Positions 31,906 through 40,663 of a DNA stretch of 64,000 nt are shown here, in pieces. The stretch lies in NCBI RefSeq assembly GCF_003569765.1, contig NZ_QXMG01000005.1, positions 1-64,000 on the forward strand, written 5' to 3'. Source of the DNA: Caldimonas tepidiphila (GTDB lineage: Bacteria; Pseudomonadota; Gammaproteobacteria; Burkholderiales; Burkholderiaceae_C). The translations under genes were made by a program, and so were the position numbers. The notes below the pieces were generated by a model, which made no database searches, was not told the origin of the DNA, and saw only the letters and a list, made by a program, of their open reading frames with translations. Position 1 is the first letter of the stretch; the number at the start of each line of letters is the position of its first letter.

Positions 31906-31931
31906 GGCCCGGCGCTTGCCGGGCCTTCCTT
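31906..31931 (+). terminator. Hairpin terminator/attenuator between glyA and nrdR
   Basis: GGCCCGGC (31906-31913) pairs with GCCGGGCC (31918-31925) around a GCTT loop, followed by TTCCTT. The T-run is interrupted, so it may be partial, letting some glyA transcription reach nrdR. Confidence 0.55.
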
Positions 31932-31946
31932 GCCTCGAGAACGCCG

Positions 31947-32387
31947 ATGCGCTGCCCCTTCTGCGCCCACCACGACACCCAGGTCACCGAGACGCGCGGC
32001 TCGGACGAGGGGGTGGTGCGCCGGCGGCGGCGCTGCACCGCCTGCGACAAGCGCTTCACCACCTACGAGCGCGCCGAGATCGCGATGCCGACGGTGGTCA
32101 AGAAGGACGGCAGCCGCGCCGAGTTCGACCGCGCCAAGTTGCGTGCGTCGATGGCGCTGGCGCTGCGCAAGCGGCCGGTGGCGACCGACCGGGTCGAGGC
32201 GGCGCTCGGCCGCATCGAGGAGAAGCTGCTCGCGCTCGGCAGCAACGAGGTCACGACCGCGCAGCTCGGCGAGCTCGTGATGCACGAGCTGCAGGCCCTC
32301 GACAAGGTCGCCTACGTGCGCTTCGCATCCGTCTACCGCAGCTTCGAGGACGTCGAGGAATTCAGCCGGCTGATCAAGGAGATCTGA
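31947..32387 (+). CDS. nrdR: Transcriptional repressor NrdR
   Basis: This 146-residue protein has an N-terminal zinc ribbon with two cysteine pairs (CPFC at 3-6 and CTAC at 30-33) and an ATP-cone (about 46-136). It senses dATP/ATP and represses ribonucleotide reductase genes through NrdR boxes. The position just after glyA is standard for betaproteobacteria. It is followed after about 100 bp by the minor pilin run. Confidence 0.96.
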   Translation: MRCPFCAHHDTQVTETRGSDEGVVRRRRRCTACDKRFTTYERAEIAMPTVVKKDGSRAEFDRAKLRASMALALRKRPVATDRVEAALGRIEEKLLALGSNEVTTAQLGELVMHELQALDKVAYVRFASVYRSFEDVEEFSRLIKEI

Positions 32388-32434
32388 GGCCGGCCTCCCC
32401 TGCCGCCTTCCGTGCCGCGGCCCCTTCTCATCTA

Positions 32435-32465
32435 TTGTTTCTTTTTGTTCCGCCAGTCCTATAGT
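32435..32465 (+). promoter_or_regulatory. Weak sigma-70-like promoter for the minor pilin operon
   Basis: TTGTTT (32435-32440) and TATAGT (32460-32465) are separated by 19 bases inside an AT-rich pocket. A short hairpin (CCCCG / CGGGG) follows in the leader, then GAGAGGG before the first pilin gene. The spacer is longer than ideal. Confidence 0.35.
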
Positions 32466-32490
32466 CCCCGGCAGACTCGGGGAGAGGGAC

Positions 32491-33030
32491 ATGGTGAGCA
32501 ACAGCCTTCATCAAGGCCTCAGCCTGATCGAGGCCCTGATCACGATCGCGATTCTCGCAGTGCTGAGCCTCGGCGCCGCCTTGGCCTGGGGTGACTGGAT
32601 CCAGCGCCACCGGCTCGCCGGCGTCTCGGCGGAGTTGCTGGCCGACTTGCAGTACGTGCGCAGCGAGGCCGTGAGCCGCAACACGAACCTGCGGCTCACG
32701 TTCCTTCCGACCCCGGGCGGCAGCTGCTATTTGATTCACAGCGGCGTCGCCAGCGACTGCAGCTGCAATGGAGATGGCGCTATCAGCTGCACCGCCCCGG
32801 CCGCGGTCATCAAGGGCGTGTTCCGGCCCGTTGGAAGCGGCGTGAGCGTGGAGTCCAGCAGCAACTCGATGCTCTACAGCGCCCGGCTCGGCACGGTCAC
32901 CCCCGCCAGCACGATCCGCGTCAGCAATTCCAGCGGCCTCACGGTGCGCCATGTCGTCAACATCATGGGACGCGTACGTACCTGTGCAGAGAACACGAGC
33001 GTGCTCGGCCATCCGGTCTGCAGCTCCTGA
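32491..33030 (+). CDS. Type IV minor pilin, FimT/GspH-like
   Basis: This 179-residue prepilin has a short leader ending in glycine (residue 9), then the class III signal LSLIEALITIAILAVLSLGAAL, where PilD should cut after Gly9 and methylate the new N-terminus. Glu at mature position 5 is present. The body is a GspH/FimT domain (about 40-170) with the YVRSEAVSRNTNLRL helix-strand typical of FimT. Four cysteines (79, 90, 92 and 100) cluster in a loop. It opens the minor pilin operon; GAGAGGG lies upstream. Confidence 0.85.
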   Translation: MVSNSLHQGLSLIEALITIAILAVLSLGAALAWGDWIQRHRLAGVSAELLADLQYVRSEAVSRNTNLRLTFLPTPGGSCYLIHSGVASDCSCNGDGAISCTAPAAVIKGVFRPVGSGVSVESSSNSMLYSARLGTVTPASTIRVSNSSGLTVRHVVNIMGRVRTCAENTSVLGHPVCSS

Positions 33031-33049
33031 CCTCCCCCGTTGCGCCCCC

Positions 33050-33066
33050 CGACCGATCAGCGGTCG
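33050..33066 (+). repeat. Short perfect hairpin between the first two pilin genes
   Basis: CGACCG and CGGTCG flank ATCAG. No T-run follows, so it is not a standard terminator; it may influence mRNA stability between the FimT-like and PilE-like genes. Confidence 0.35.
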
Positions 33067-33132
33067 CAAGGGCTGGACGACCGGCCAGCTTCGATGCCCG
33101 AAAAGGATCCGCACAGACACACAATTGGCCAC

Positions 33133-33636
33133 ATGTTGATTCCTTCTGTTACATATCCTTCGTGTGTTGACTGCTTCATCTCCTTGCGCAGCAAGAGAGG
33201 ATTCACGCTGATCGAGCTGATGGTGGTGGTCGCGATCGCCGGGATCCTGGCCGCCGTGGCCTATCCATCGTTCATGTCGCAAGTACGCAGCTCACGGCGC
33301 GCCGACGCGGTGGCCGCCATCACGGCCGTACAGCAAGCTCAGGAGCGGTGGCGCGCCAACAATGCGACCTACACCGACAGTCTCGCCTCGCTCAACGCGC
33401 AGGGCCTGCAGACGACGACAAGCGGCACCACGACCACCTATTTCAGTCCGAACCGGCTCTACACGATCACCGTCACGACCAGCACCACGGGCAACGCCAA
33501 CCGCACTGGCTACACGGTGACCGCGACGGCCGCATCCGGCACATCTCAAGCGGCCGACAGCGGCTGCACCGTCATGGCCGTGGTGGTGAACAACGGCACC
33601 CCGACGCCCTCGCAACCGAACTGCTGGAGACAGTGA
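33133..33636 (+). CDS. Type IV pilin, PilE-like
   Basis: This protein of about 167 residues has the prepilin signal KRGFTLIELMVVVAIAGILAAVAYP (quoted in overlapping pieces by its hallmark G-FTLIE, Glu5 present). The hydrophobic alpha-1 helix is followed by a Thr/Ser-rich globular domain with a C-terminal disulfide pair (Cys near 148 and 164) typical of PilE/ComP minor pilins. Start is uncertain: ATG 33133 gives a 23-residue leader, a TTG at 33184 would give a short leader of the usual length. No ribosome binding site is seen for either. The stop overlaps the next start (TGATG). Confidence 0.8.
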   Translation: MLIPSVTYPSCVDCFISLRSKRGFTLIELMVVVAIAGILAAVAYPSFMSQVRSSRRADAVAAITAVQQAQERWRANNATYTDSLASLNAQGLQTTTSGTTTTYFSPNRLYTITVTTSTTGNANRTGYTVTATAASGTSQAADSGCTVMAVVVNNGTPTPSQPNCWRQ

Positions 33637-34091
33637 TGCGAAGGCCGGTGAGATCCCCACGGGGATTGACCCTGATCGAGTCGATGGTGGTCTTGGCGGT
33701 GATGGCCATTCTCGCCACCCAGGCGGCCCCCGCGTTCAACAGCTTCCTTGCCGCCAGCCGGCTCAGGGGTGCCGCCTCACAGCTGACGACAGACTTGCGG
33801 AATGCTCGCAGCGAAGCAGTGACCCGCAACACCGAAGTAACAGTGACTTTCTCCGCCACGGGTTACAGCCTCGATTCGGGCGGCACGACCCTGCGATCGG
33901 TCGTCCTCGCTGGCGGCACCACGATCAGCAGCGGCAACGGCACCACGGTCACTTTCACGCGCCGCGGCATCCTCGATCCAGTGTCCTCCGCAGCCGTGAC
34001 TCTCGCGAACTCGTCGCACTCCCTGCAAGTCACCCTTCATCCCCTGGGGCGGGTGCAGTGCGAGGTCCTGTCCGGAAACGCGTCATGCTGA
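33636..34091 (+). CDS. Type IV minor pilin, FimU/GspH-like
   Basis: This 151-residue prepilin has leader MRRPVRSPRG and signal LTLIESMVVLAVMAILATQA. The GspH/FimT fold has the recurring helix LTTDLRNARSEAVTRNTEVTV. Two cysteines near the C-terminus (about 145 and 151) should form a disulfide. The ATG overlaps the PilE-like stop and its own end overlaps the pilW start, indicating translational coupling. FimU-type pilins belong to the tip-priming complex that starts pilus assembly. Confidence 0.85.
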   Translation: MRRPVRSPRGLTLIESMVVLAVMAILATQAAPAFNSFLAASRLRGAASQLTTDLRNARSEAVTRNTEVTVTFSATGYSLDSGGTTLRSVVLAGGTTISSGNGTTVTFTRRGILDPVSSAAVTLANSSHSLQVTLHPLGRVQCEVLSGNASC

Positions 34092-34837
34092 ACAGTGTCT
34101 CCCCTGCTCGTGCCGCCCCGCCTTCTTCCCGACGGAGCCGTCAACACGGCCTCTCCCTGGTGGAACTGCTGGTAGGCGCCACCATCGGCCTCTTCGTCAT
34201 GGGAGCCGCCGTCCTCGGCATCACGACCTCGCTGCGTGAGAACCGGCTGCTGCTGCTCGAAGCCCGCCTGCAGCAGGACCTGCGGGCGGCAATGGACCTG
34301 ATCACCCGCGACACACGGCACGCGGGCTACTGGGGCTCGGCGGTCCGGGGCGTCCCCACTGCCACCTCCTCGGCCACCGCCAACCCTCACATCGCGATCG
34401 ATCTTTCCACGATGCCGGACCGTCCGAACCGCGTAGACAGCACGACGCCGGTCTCCGCCACGGGCAACGCCGCTTCCTTGATCACCTACCGGTGGGACAG
34501 AAACGCCAACGGCGATCTTGATGCCAACGAGGCTTACCAGTTCCGGCTCGACAGCAACAAGATCCAGATGCAGATCGGCAGCGGCGGCTGGCAGGACGTG
34601 ACCGATCCCGGCTCCATGGTCGTGACCTCCTTCAGCATCACGCCACGCGTCACCTGGCTGCCGCTCTACGACAAGTGCACCACGACCTGCAATCCCGTCT
34701 CGCAAAACTGTCCGGAGCTCGCGATCCGCACCCTCACCTTCCAGCTCTCCGCCCGCAGCCTCGACAGCTCGGTGCAGCGTACCCTGCGCAGCGACGTGCG
34801 CGTGCGCAATGACGCGCTCCAGGGCTCCTGCTCCTAA
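34085..34837 (+). CDS. pilW: Minor pilin PilW with an EF-hand-like loop
   Basis: This 250-residue PilW-family prepilin has its processing site at QHG-LSLVELLVGATIG (cut after Gly22). The long helix has the conserved RLQQDLRAAMDLITRDTRHAGY segment typical of PilW. The distinctive element is the loop DRNANGDLDANE at residues 138-149. It places Asp, Asn, Asn, Asp and Glu at positions 1, 3, 5, 9 and 12 as in a canonical EF-hand calcium site. C-terminal cysteines (199, 203, 209) suggest disulfides. It overlaps the preceding gene by 7 bp. Confidence 0.87.
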   Translation: MLNSVSPARAAPPSSRRSRQHGLSLVELLVGATIGLFVMGAAVLGITTSLRENRLLLLEARLQQDLRAAMDLITRDTRHAGYWGSAVRGVPTATSSATANPHIAIDLSTMPDRPNRVDSTTPVSATGNAASLITYRWDRNANGDLDANEAYQFRLDSNKIQMQIGSGGWQDVTDPGSMVVTSFSITPRVTWLPLYDKCTTTCNPVSQNCPELAIRTLTFQLSARSLDSSVQRTLRSDVRVRNDALQGSCS

Positions 34838-34849
34838 GGATCCGCCGTC

Positions 34850-36103
34850 ATGCTCACACCGCCCTTGTCCCGGCCCGCGCGTCAACGCGGTATGGCTGCG
34901 CTGATCACGGTGATGGTGCTGGTGCTCGTGATGTCCATCACGTTCGCCTTCGCCAACCGCAGCTTGATCTTCGAGCAGCGCACCGGTGCCAACCAGATGC
35001 GCTCGACCCAGGCCCTGGCGGTCGCTGAAGCCGGGATCGACTGGGCCGTGGCGCTGCTCAACAATTCCCCGGCCCTCACTGCCACCTGCACGAGCGGCAC
35101 CGGGGCGACCAACAAGTTCGCCGAACGCTACCTGAACATTGATTCGACGACGCGCGAGATCACGCCGCGGGATGCCCAACCGGGTTGCGTGATCAACGCC
35201 AACGGCGACCTCGCCTGCTCCTGCCCGACCAGCGGCGCTCCGACGTTGAGCGGGGCCGGCGGCCGCTTCACGGTCACCTTCTCGGCCGCAAACCCGGCGC
35301 GGCCCCGCATGGTCCGGATCACCTCGGCCGCGCACAGCAACGAGTCGCTGGACGGCGCGGCCAGCGTCTCGATCGTGCTGGCGGAGGTGCGTACCGCCAA
35401 CCCCACCCCGAAGGCGGCGCTCACCGCACGCGGCAACGTCAGCTGGCAGGGGGCCGTCTCCTCGCTCTACGTGGCCAACAGCGATCCCAACACGAACGGC
35501 ATCTCCATCAATGCCGGCGGCAACGTGGACTTGAACTCGCGCGTCAACCTGATGAGCGTGCCGGGCACGCCGCAGGGCAACGACACCGCCTTGTCGGTGG
35601 TCTCCGACGACCCCTCGATTCGCTCGATGACGACGGCCGACCAGTACTTCACCAGCATGATGGGCGCCTCGAAGGCCGACTACTACAGCGGAGCCGTGCA
35701 GCGCGCCGACGCGAGCGGGCTGGAGACCGCCGTCAACGCCACCGCGGGCACCGACAAGCGCGCGTTCTGGATCGGCCCTGCCCCCGGGGCAGCAGCCAGT
35801 TCCTACTCGATCACCGGCGGCACCTTCGGTTCGGCGACCGACCCGGTCATTCTCGTCTTCAACGGCGACGTCGAGATCCGCGGAGCCACCACCATCTATG
35901 GAGTGCTCTACGTCGCTGGCGGCACGATGACCAACCGCGGCGGCGGCAACAGCCTGATCCAGGGAGCGGTCATTTCCGAAGGCGACTACGCCGATGGCAA
36001 CGGCTCCCGCGAGGTCATCTTCGACCCAAACATCCTTGCAGCCCTCACCGGCGGCACCAAGTTCAGCAAGTTCAGGAAGCTGCCCGGAAGCTGGCTCGAC
36101 TGA
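34850..36103 (+). CDS. pilX: Pilus assembly protein PilX
   Basis: This 417-residue protein has the PilX N-terminal pattern RQRGMAALITVMVLVLVMSITFAFANRSL. In PilX the helix replaces the strict FTLIE signal and lacks Glu5. A Thr/Ala-rich beta region follows; the C-terminal part (about 300-390) has bactofilin-like or polymer-type repeats around GDVEIRGATTIYGVLYVAGG. PilX acts in the minor pilin tip complex. It is longer than the usual 170-250 residues. The stop overlaps the next gene by one base. Confidence 0.82.
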   Translation: MLTPPLSRPARQRGMAALITVMVLVLVMSITFAFANRSLIFEQRTGANQMRSTQALAVAEAGIDWAVALLNNSPALTATCTSGTGATNKFAERYLNIDSTTREITPRDAQPGCVINANGDLACSCPTSGAPTLSGAGGRFTVTFSAANPARPRMVRITSAAHSNESLDGAASVSIVLAEVRTANPTPKAALTARGNVSWQGAVSSLYVANSDPNTNGISINAGGNVDLNSRVNLMSVPGTPQGNDTALSVVSDDPSIRSMTTADQYFTSMMGASKADYYSGAVQRADASGLETAVNATAGTDKRAFWIGPAPGAAASSYSITGGTFGSATDPVILVFNGDVEIRGATTIYGVLYVAGGTMTNRGGGNSLIQGAVISEGDYADGNGSREVIFDPNILAALTGGTKFSKFRKLPGSWLD

Positions 36104-36135
36104 TGCCGCCACGCCTTTTCCACCGGAGACCTCTC

Positions 36136-37518
36136 ATGCAACGTCGTCGGCCTGGCTTCCAGCGCGGCGTCTCGATCATCGAGGCGCTGGCGGCCTTCCT
36201 GATCCTCTCGATGGGACTGCTCGCATTCGCCCGCGTGCAGAGCGAGTTGCGCTTCGCCGCCGACCTGTCTCGCCAGCGCGCCGAGGCCGTGCAGCTCGCG
36301 CAGGAGAACATGGAGCAGCTGCGCGCCTACTCCGTGCTGCCCGTCACCGCCGGCCTCAGAAGCTTCGGCGACATCACCGCCATCTCCAGCGCCTCCCCCC
36401 AGTCGCTCATCCTCGACAACGTCAACACCACCTTCCAGCTCAACCGCACCGTCACCGACGCGGTCGACGCGTCGGGAGCCACGAGCTACAGACAACTGGC
36501 CCTGCGGGTGACCTGGACGGACCGCCGCGGCAATCCGCAGGAGGTCGCGCTCAACTCCATCATCGCGCGCGAGGATCCGCGCGACAGCGGCAACCTGTCC
36601 GTCACCGTGCCGGCTGCCACCGCGAGAAGCCCTCTGAACCGGGATGTGCGCATTCCCATGGACGCGGTGAACCTGGGAGGCGGCAAGTCCGGCTATGCTC
36701 CTCCCGGCCAGAGCTTCTTCTGGGTGTTCGATTCGAACTCGGCTGCCATCGTCAAAAAGTGCACCTCCGCCAACGGCCAGGCACTGATGGACAACAACGC
36801 CAACAATGCCTACGTCGACAACACCACCTACTGCACCAGCAGGAGCGGCTATCTGCTCAAGGGTTTCATCCGGTTTGATACTCGCCTTACCGGCGGCAGC
36901 CCTTCGTCCGTGAACCCGGGGCGCACCGCCTGCGACTTCTACGACAGGGTCTACCCTGACAGCTCGCTTCGGGACAGCGCAAACAACCGAACCTGTGCGC
37001 ACATCACGACCCCGATCGATGCATTGGACGTGACCATGTCGAATGACACGGGCTACAGCCCTGACAACGTTCTGCCAAAATTCGAGTGCTACGACGATTT
37101 CAGCGCTGCAGTAAAAGCGAACAGGAGCTACGTGAGCTATTACTGCGCCATCTATGTCCCGCCCAGAAACACCGACAACCCGAACCCGTCCTGGTCCGGA
37201 CGGGCGCTTCTGGCTCTCCCGAATTCCAGCAGATCATTCGGTTCGACCAGCGACACCTTCCGCAATTGCCGCTACACAGCGGACTACGACAGCAATGGCC
37301 GTATTGACCAGTGGGAACATCCTTACAGTTATACCGATGTCTCGTACAGCATGACGGGACAGAACTTTCTTGTCGTCATGGGCAACCAAGCCTGTCCAAC
37401 CGGCACCGACACCATCGGCAACAGCCGTCTTTCCGTGGACTACCGGACCTGCTCCCAACAGCCTGCCCCGACCAACACCAACCTGACCCCCGCCCAGGCG
37501 GTCACCTCGTGCGGATGA
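36136..37518 (+). CDS. Long PilV-like minor pilin with cysteine-rich C-terminal extension
   Basis: The N-terminus (RGVSIIEALAAFLILSMGLLAFARVQ) is a PilV prepilin signal with Glu5. At about 460 residues it is two to three times longer than typical PilV. The extension (about 170-460) has more than ten cysteines, the calcium-type loop DYDSNGRIDQWE (residues 383-394, canonical EF-hand spacing) and lower GC than its neighbours in its last 600 bases. GGAG 7 bases before ATG 36136 supports this start; ATG 36103 overlaps the pilX stop. A tip adhesin or PilY1-like function for the extension is inference. Confidence 0.75.
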   Translation: MQRRRPGFQRGVSIIEALAAFLILSMGLLAFARVQSELRFAADLSRQRAEAVQLAQENMEQLRAYSVLPVTAGLRSFGDITAISSASPQSLILDNVNTTFQLNRTVTDAVDASGATSYRQLALRVTWTDRRGNPQEVALNSIIAREDPRDSGNLSVTVPAATARSPLNRDVRIPMDAVNLGGGKSGYAPPGQSFFWVFDSNSAAIVKKCTSANGQALMDNNANNAYVDNTTYCTSRSGYLLKGFIRFDTRLTGGSPSSVNPGRTACDFYDRVYPDSSLRDSANNRTCAHITTPIDALDVTMSNDTGYSPDNVLPKFECYDDFSAAVKANRSYVSYYCAIYVPPRNTDNPNPSWSGRALLALPNSSRSFGSTSDTFRNCRYTADYDSNGRIDQWEHPYSYTDVSYSMTGQNFLVVMGNQACPTGTDTIGNSRLSVDYRTCSQQPAPTNTNLTPAQAVTSCG

Positions 37519-37555
37519 GAAGAAGGCTCCAGTCGAGCGACCATCGAGGACCGCC

Positions 37556-38665
37556 GTGCTAGACCCCATTCGCCTGGCCCTGGCCCAGGCCCGCCTCGCC
37601 ACCGGCCTCACCGACCCCAACCCCCGCGTCGGCTGCGTCCTCACGACGCCCGACGGCCGCCTGCTCGCGCAGGGCCACACGCAGCAGGCGGGCGGGCCGC
37701 ATGCCGAGGTCGTCGCGCTGCGCGCCGCGCGCGACGCGGGCCTGGACGTACGCGGCGCCACCGCCTGGGTCACGCTCGAGCCCTGCGCGCACCACGGCCG
37801 CACGCCGCCTTGCTGCGATGCGCTCGTCCACGCCGGCGTCAGCCGGGTCGTCGTCGCGCTGCGGGACCCGAACCCGCTCGTGGGCGGCCAGGGGATCGAG
37901 CGGCTGCGCGCGGCCGGCATCGAGGTCGAAGTGCTGCCGAGCGACCATCCCGCCGCCGTCGAGGCGCGCGAGCTCAACATCGGCTTCCTGTCGCGCATGG
38001 TGCGCGGCCTCCCCTGGGTGCGGATGAAGATCGCCGCCTCGCTCGACGGCCGCACCGCGCTCGACAGCGGCGAGAGCCAGTGGATCACCGGGCCCGGGGC
38101 GCGCGCCGACGGCCACGCCTGGCGCCGCCGTGCGTCGGCGGTGCTCACCGGCATCGGCACCGTGCTGGAGGACGACCCGCGCCTGGACGTGCGGCTCGTC
38201 GACACGCCGCGCCAGCCGCTGCGCGTGATCGTCGACTCGCAGCTGCAGACGCCGCCGCAGGCACGCATCCTCCCCGGCCCCGGCGCGGTGCTGATCTATG
38301 CGGCGCAGGACGACGCGGCGCGGCGCGCGGCGCTCGAGGCCGCCGGCGCCGAGGTCGCGCTGCTGCCGGGCCCCGGGGGCAAGGTCGACCTCGCGGCGAT
38401 GCTGCGCGATCTGGGACGGCGCGGCGTCAACGAGTTGCACGTGGAGGCCGGCCACAAGCTCAACGGCTCCTTCGTGCGCGAGGGGCTGGTGGACGAGTTC
38501 CTCGTCTACCTCGCGCCGAAGCTCGTCGGCCAGGGGCGCGAGATGATGCGCTTCGGGCCGCTCGGCTCGCTCGCCGACGCGGTCGAACTCGAGTTCACCG
38601 GCATCGACAGGGTCGGCCCCGACCTGCGCGTGCTCGCGCGCGTGGCGGGGCGCGCTCGCTTCTGA
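37556..38665 (+). CDS. ribD: Bifunctional riboflavin biosynthesis deaminase/reductase RibD
   Basis: This 369-residue enzyme has an N-terminal zinc deaminase domain (HAEV near 49, PCAHHGRTPPC near 73) and a C-terminal reductase domain (about 145-365, with KIAASLDGRTAL). It carries out the second and third steps after GTP opening in riboflavin synthesis. GTG start at 37556 with GAGGA 6 bases upstream. It starts the riboflavin block and lies 38 bp after the PilV-like gene. Confidence 0.95.
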   Translation: MLDPIRLALAQARLATGLTDPNPRVGCVLTTPDGRLLAQGHTQQAGGPHAEVVALRAARDAGLDVRGATAWVTLEPCAHHGRTPPCCDALVHAGVSRVVVALRDPNPLVGGQGIERLRAAGIEVEVLPSDHPAAVEARELNIGFLSRMVRGLPWVRMKIAASLDGRTALDSGESQWITGPGARADGHAWRRRASAVLTGIGTVLEDDPRLDVRLVDTPRQPLRVIVDSQLQTPPQARILPGPGAVLIYAAQDDAARRAALEAAGAEVALLPGPGGKVDLAAMLRDLGRRGVNELHVEAGHKLNGSFVREGLVDEFLVYLAPKLVGQGREMMRFGPLGSLADAVELEFTGIDRVGPDLRVLARVAGRARF

Positions 38666-38820
38666 GCCGGCAGACCGGGGAAGACGCCGGGAGAGGCCTG
38701 CATTTCCCGGCGGGCGAGCTGGTCGCGGCAGCCCCGGCGGGCAGGGATCGGGCGGGCAAACTGCGCGCTGCCGCATCCCCTGCCGCCGACAGCGGGCCCG
38801 CAGCCTGCGACAATGGCGGG

Positions 38821-39453
38821 ATGTTTACCGGCATCATCACCGGCGTCGGCGCGATCGTCGATGCCCTCCCCCTCGGCGGCACCGCGACGCACGGCAAGCG
38901 GCTGACGGTCTCGGCCCCCGCGGGCTTCCTCGACGACGTGCAGCTCGGCGACAGCATTGCGCTCAACGGCGCGTGCATGACCGTCACGAGCTTCGACGCC
39001 GCCGCGTCGCGCTTCACGATCGACATCTCGGCCGAGAGCCTCGACAAGACCGCCGGCCTCGGCGCGCCGGGCCCGGTGAACCTGGAGAAGGCGCTGCGCT
39101 CGCACGACCGGCTCGGCGGTCACCTCGTCACGGGCCATGTTGACGGGCTCGGCGTCGTGACGCATTTCGCGCCGAGCGGCGAGTCGTGGGAGCTGCGCAT
39201 CCTCGCGCCGCGCTCGCTCGCGAAGTACCTCGCTTACAAGGGCTCGGTCACGGTCAACGGCGTGAGCCTGACCGTCAACCGCGTCGAGGACCGTGCCGAC
39301 GGCGCCGAGTTCAGCATCAACCTGATCCCGCACACGCTCGAGCACACGACGCTCGGCACGCTGGCGGCCGGCGCGCGCGTGAACCTCGAGATCGACCTGA
39401 TCGCGCGCTACGTCGAGCGCATGCTGACGGCCGGCGTCGCGCCCGCCGCCTGA
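38821..39453 (+). CDS. ribC: Riboflavin synthase, alpha subunit
   Basis: This 210-residue protein is built of two similar barrels (about 1-97 and 98-190). MFTGIITGVGAI starts the first; each has the ITLNGxSLT-type strand (SIALNGACMTV, SVTVNGVSLTV). It condenses two lumazines into riboflavin as a trimer. The gene is called ribE in E. coli nomenclature (ribC by another). A 155-bp gap from ribD has no clear element, and a hairpin follows the gene. Confidence 0.94.
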   Translation: MFTGIITGVGAIVDALPLGGTATHGKRLTVSAPAGFLDDVQLGDSIALNGACMTVTSFDAAASRFTIDISAESLDKTAGLGAPGPVNLEKALRSHDRLGGHLVTGHVDGLGVVTHFAPSGESWELRILAPRSLAKYLAYKGSVTVNGVSLTVNRVEDRADGAEFSINLIPHTLEHTTLGTLAAGARVNLEIDLIARYVERMLTAGVAPAA

Positions 39454-39481
39454 GAAACAGAAGAACGCCGCAAGAAGTCCC

Positions 39482-39503
39482 GGCCCGACCCGCGCGTCGG
39501 GCC
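39482..39503 (+). terminator. Hairpin between ribC and ribBA, possible attenuator
   Basis: GGCCCGAC (39482-39489) and GTCGGGCC (39496-39503) pair around CCGCGC, followed by TTCGTCC. The tail has few T, so it may be a weak terminator or stability element. There is no room for an FMN riboswitch before ribBA. Confidence 0.4.
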
Positions 39504-39531
39504 TTCGTCCGCCTCCTACAATCCGCGCCCC

Positions 39532-40632
39532 ATGCCGATTTCCCCCGTCCCCGAGATCATTGCCGAACTGGCCGCCGGCCGCATGGTGGTGCTGGTCGAT
39601 GAAGAAGACCGCGAGAACGAGGGCGACCTCGTGCTCGCCGCCGACCATGTCACGCCCGAGGCGATCAACTTCATGGCCAAGTTCGGCCGCGGCCTGATCT
39701 GCCTCACGCTCACGCGCGAGCGCTGCGAGCGCCTGCGCCTGCCGCCGATGGCGGCGCGCAACGGCACGCAGTACTCGACCGCCTTCACCGTCTCGATCGA
39801 GGCCGCCGAGGGCGTCACCACCGGCATCTCCGCCGCCGACCGCGCCCGCACCGTGCAGGCGGCGGTCGCCCGCGACGCCAAGGCCTCCGACCTGGTGCAG
39901 CCGGGCCACATCTTCCCGCTGCAGGCGCAGGACGGCGGCGTGCTGATGCGCGCCGGCCACACCGAGGCCGGCTGCGACCTCGCGCGCATGGCGGGGCTCA
40001 CGCCCGCGTCGGTGATCTGCGAGATCATGAACGACGACGGCACGATGGCCCGGCTGCCGGACCTGGAGGTGTTCGCGCGCGAGCACGGCCTGAAAATCGG
40101 CACCATCGCCGACCTGATCGAGTACCGCAGCCGCAACGAGACGCTGATCGAGCGCGTCGGCGAGCGCCGCCTTCGCACCGCGCAGGGCGAGTTCCGCTCC
40201 ATCGCCTTCCGCGACCGCATGGGCGGCACGCACCTCGCGCTGGTCAAGGGCGAGTGGCGGCCGAGCGACGAGGTGCTGGTGCGCGTGCACGAGCCGCTGT
40301 CGGTGCTGGACCTGCTCGATGCCGACGCGCGCGGCCACTCCTGGCCGCTGCCGGCGGCGCTGGCGCGGCTGCAGGCCGCGCCGCACGGCGTCGCGGTGCT
40401 GCTGAACTGCGGCGACCGGCCCGAACAGCTGCTGGCGCATTTCCAGGGCGACGGCGCACCCGCCGCAGCGGCGGCGCGCAGCCCGATTGATCTGCGCACC
40501 TACGGCATCGGCGCGCAGATCCTGCGCGAGCTGGGCGTCGCGCAGATGCGGCTGCTCGGCAGCCCGCGCCGCATGCCGAGCATGGCGGGCTACGGGCTGG
40601 AAGTCACCGGCTTCTGCATGCCCGAACTCTGA
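39532..40632 (+). CDS. ribBA: 3,4-dihydroxy-2-butanone 4-phosphate synthase with degenerate GTP cyclohydrolase II domain (RibBA-type)
   Basis: This 366-residue protein has a complete RibB domain (about 1-205; [11 protein letters not shown] and [12 protein letters not shown]). A RibA-like domain follows (about 210-360), and it lacks the zinc cysteines (C-x-x-D-x-x-x-x-x-C-x-C pattern) expected after VRVHEPLS. The protein can therefore make DHBP, but GTP cyclohydrolase II activity is unlikely to come from it. Degenerate RibA domains are common in betaproteobacterial fusions. It lies upstream of ribH. Confidence 0.9.
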   Translation: MPISPVPEIIAELAAGRMVVLVDEEDRENEGDLVLAADHVTPEAINFMAKFGRGLICLTLTRERCERLRLPPMAARNGTQYSTAFTVSIEAAEGVTTGISAADRARTVQAAVARDAKASDLVQPGHIFPLQAQDGGVLMRAGHTEAGCDLARMAGLTPASVICEIMNDDGTMARLPDLEVFAREHGLKIGTIADLIEYRSRNETLIERVGERRLRTAQGEFRSIAFRDRMGGTHLALVKGEWRPSDEVLVRVHEPLSVLDLLDADARGHSWPLPAALARLQAAPHGVAVLLNCGDRPEQLLAHFQGDGAPAAAAARSPIDLRTYGIGAQILRELGVAQMRLLGSPRRMPSMAGYGLEVTGFCMPEL

Positions 40633-40663
40633 ACCGAACGAAGAACACCGAGGAACACCCCAT

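Noticed and set aside
39454-39531. FMN riboswitch before ribBA
   Set aside because: The 78-bp gap is too short and has none of the conserved RFN elements; only a simple hairpin is present.
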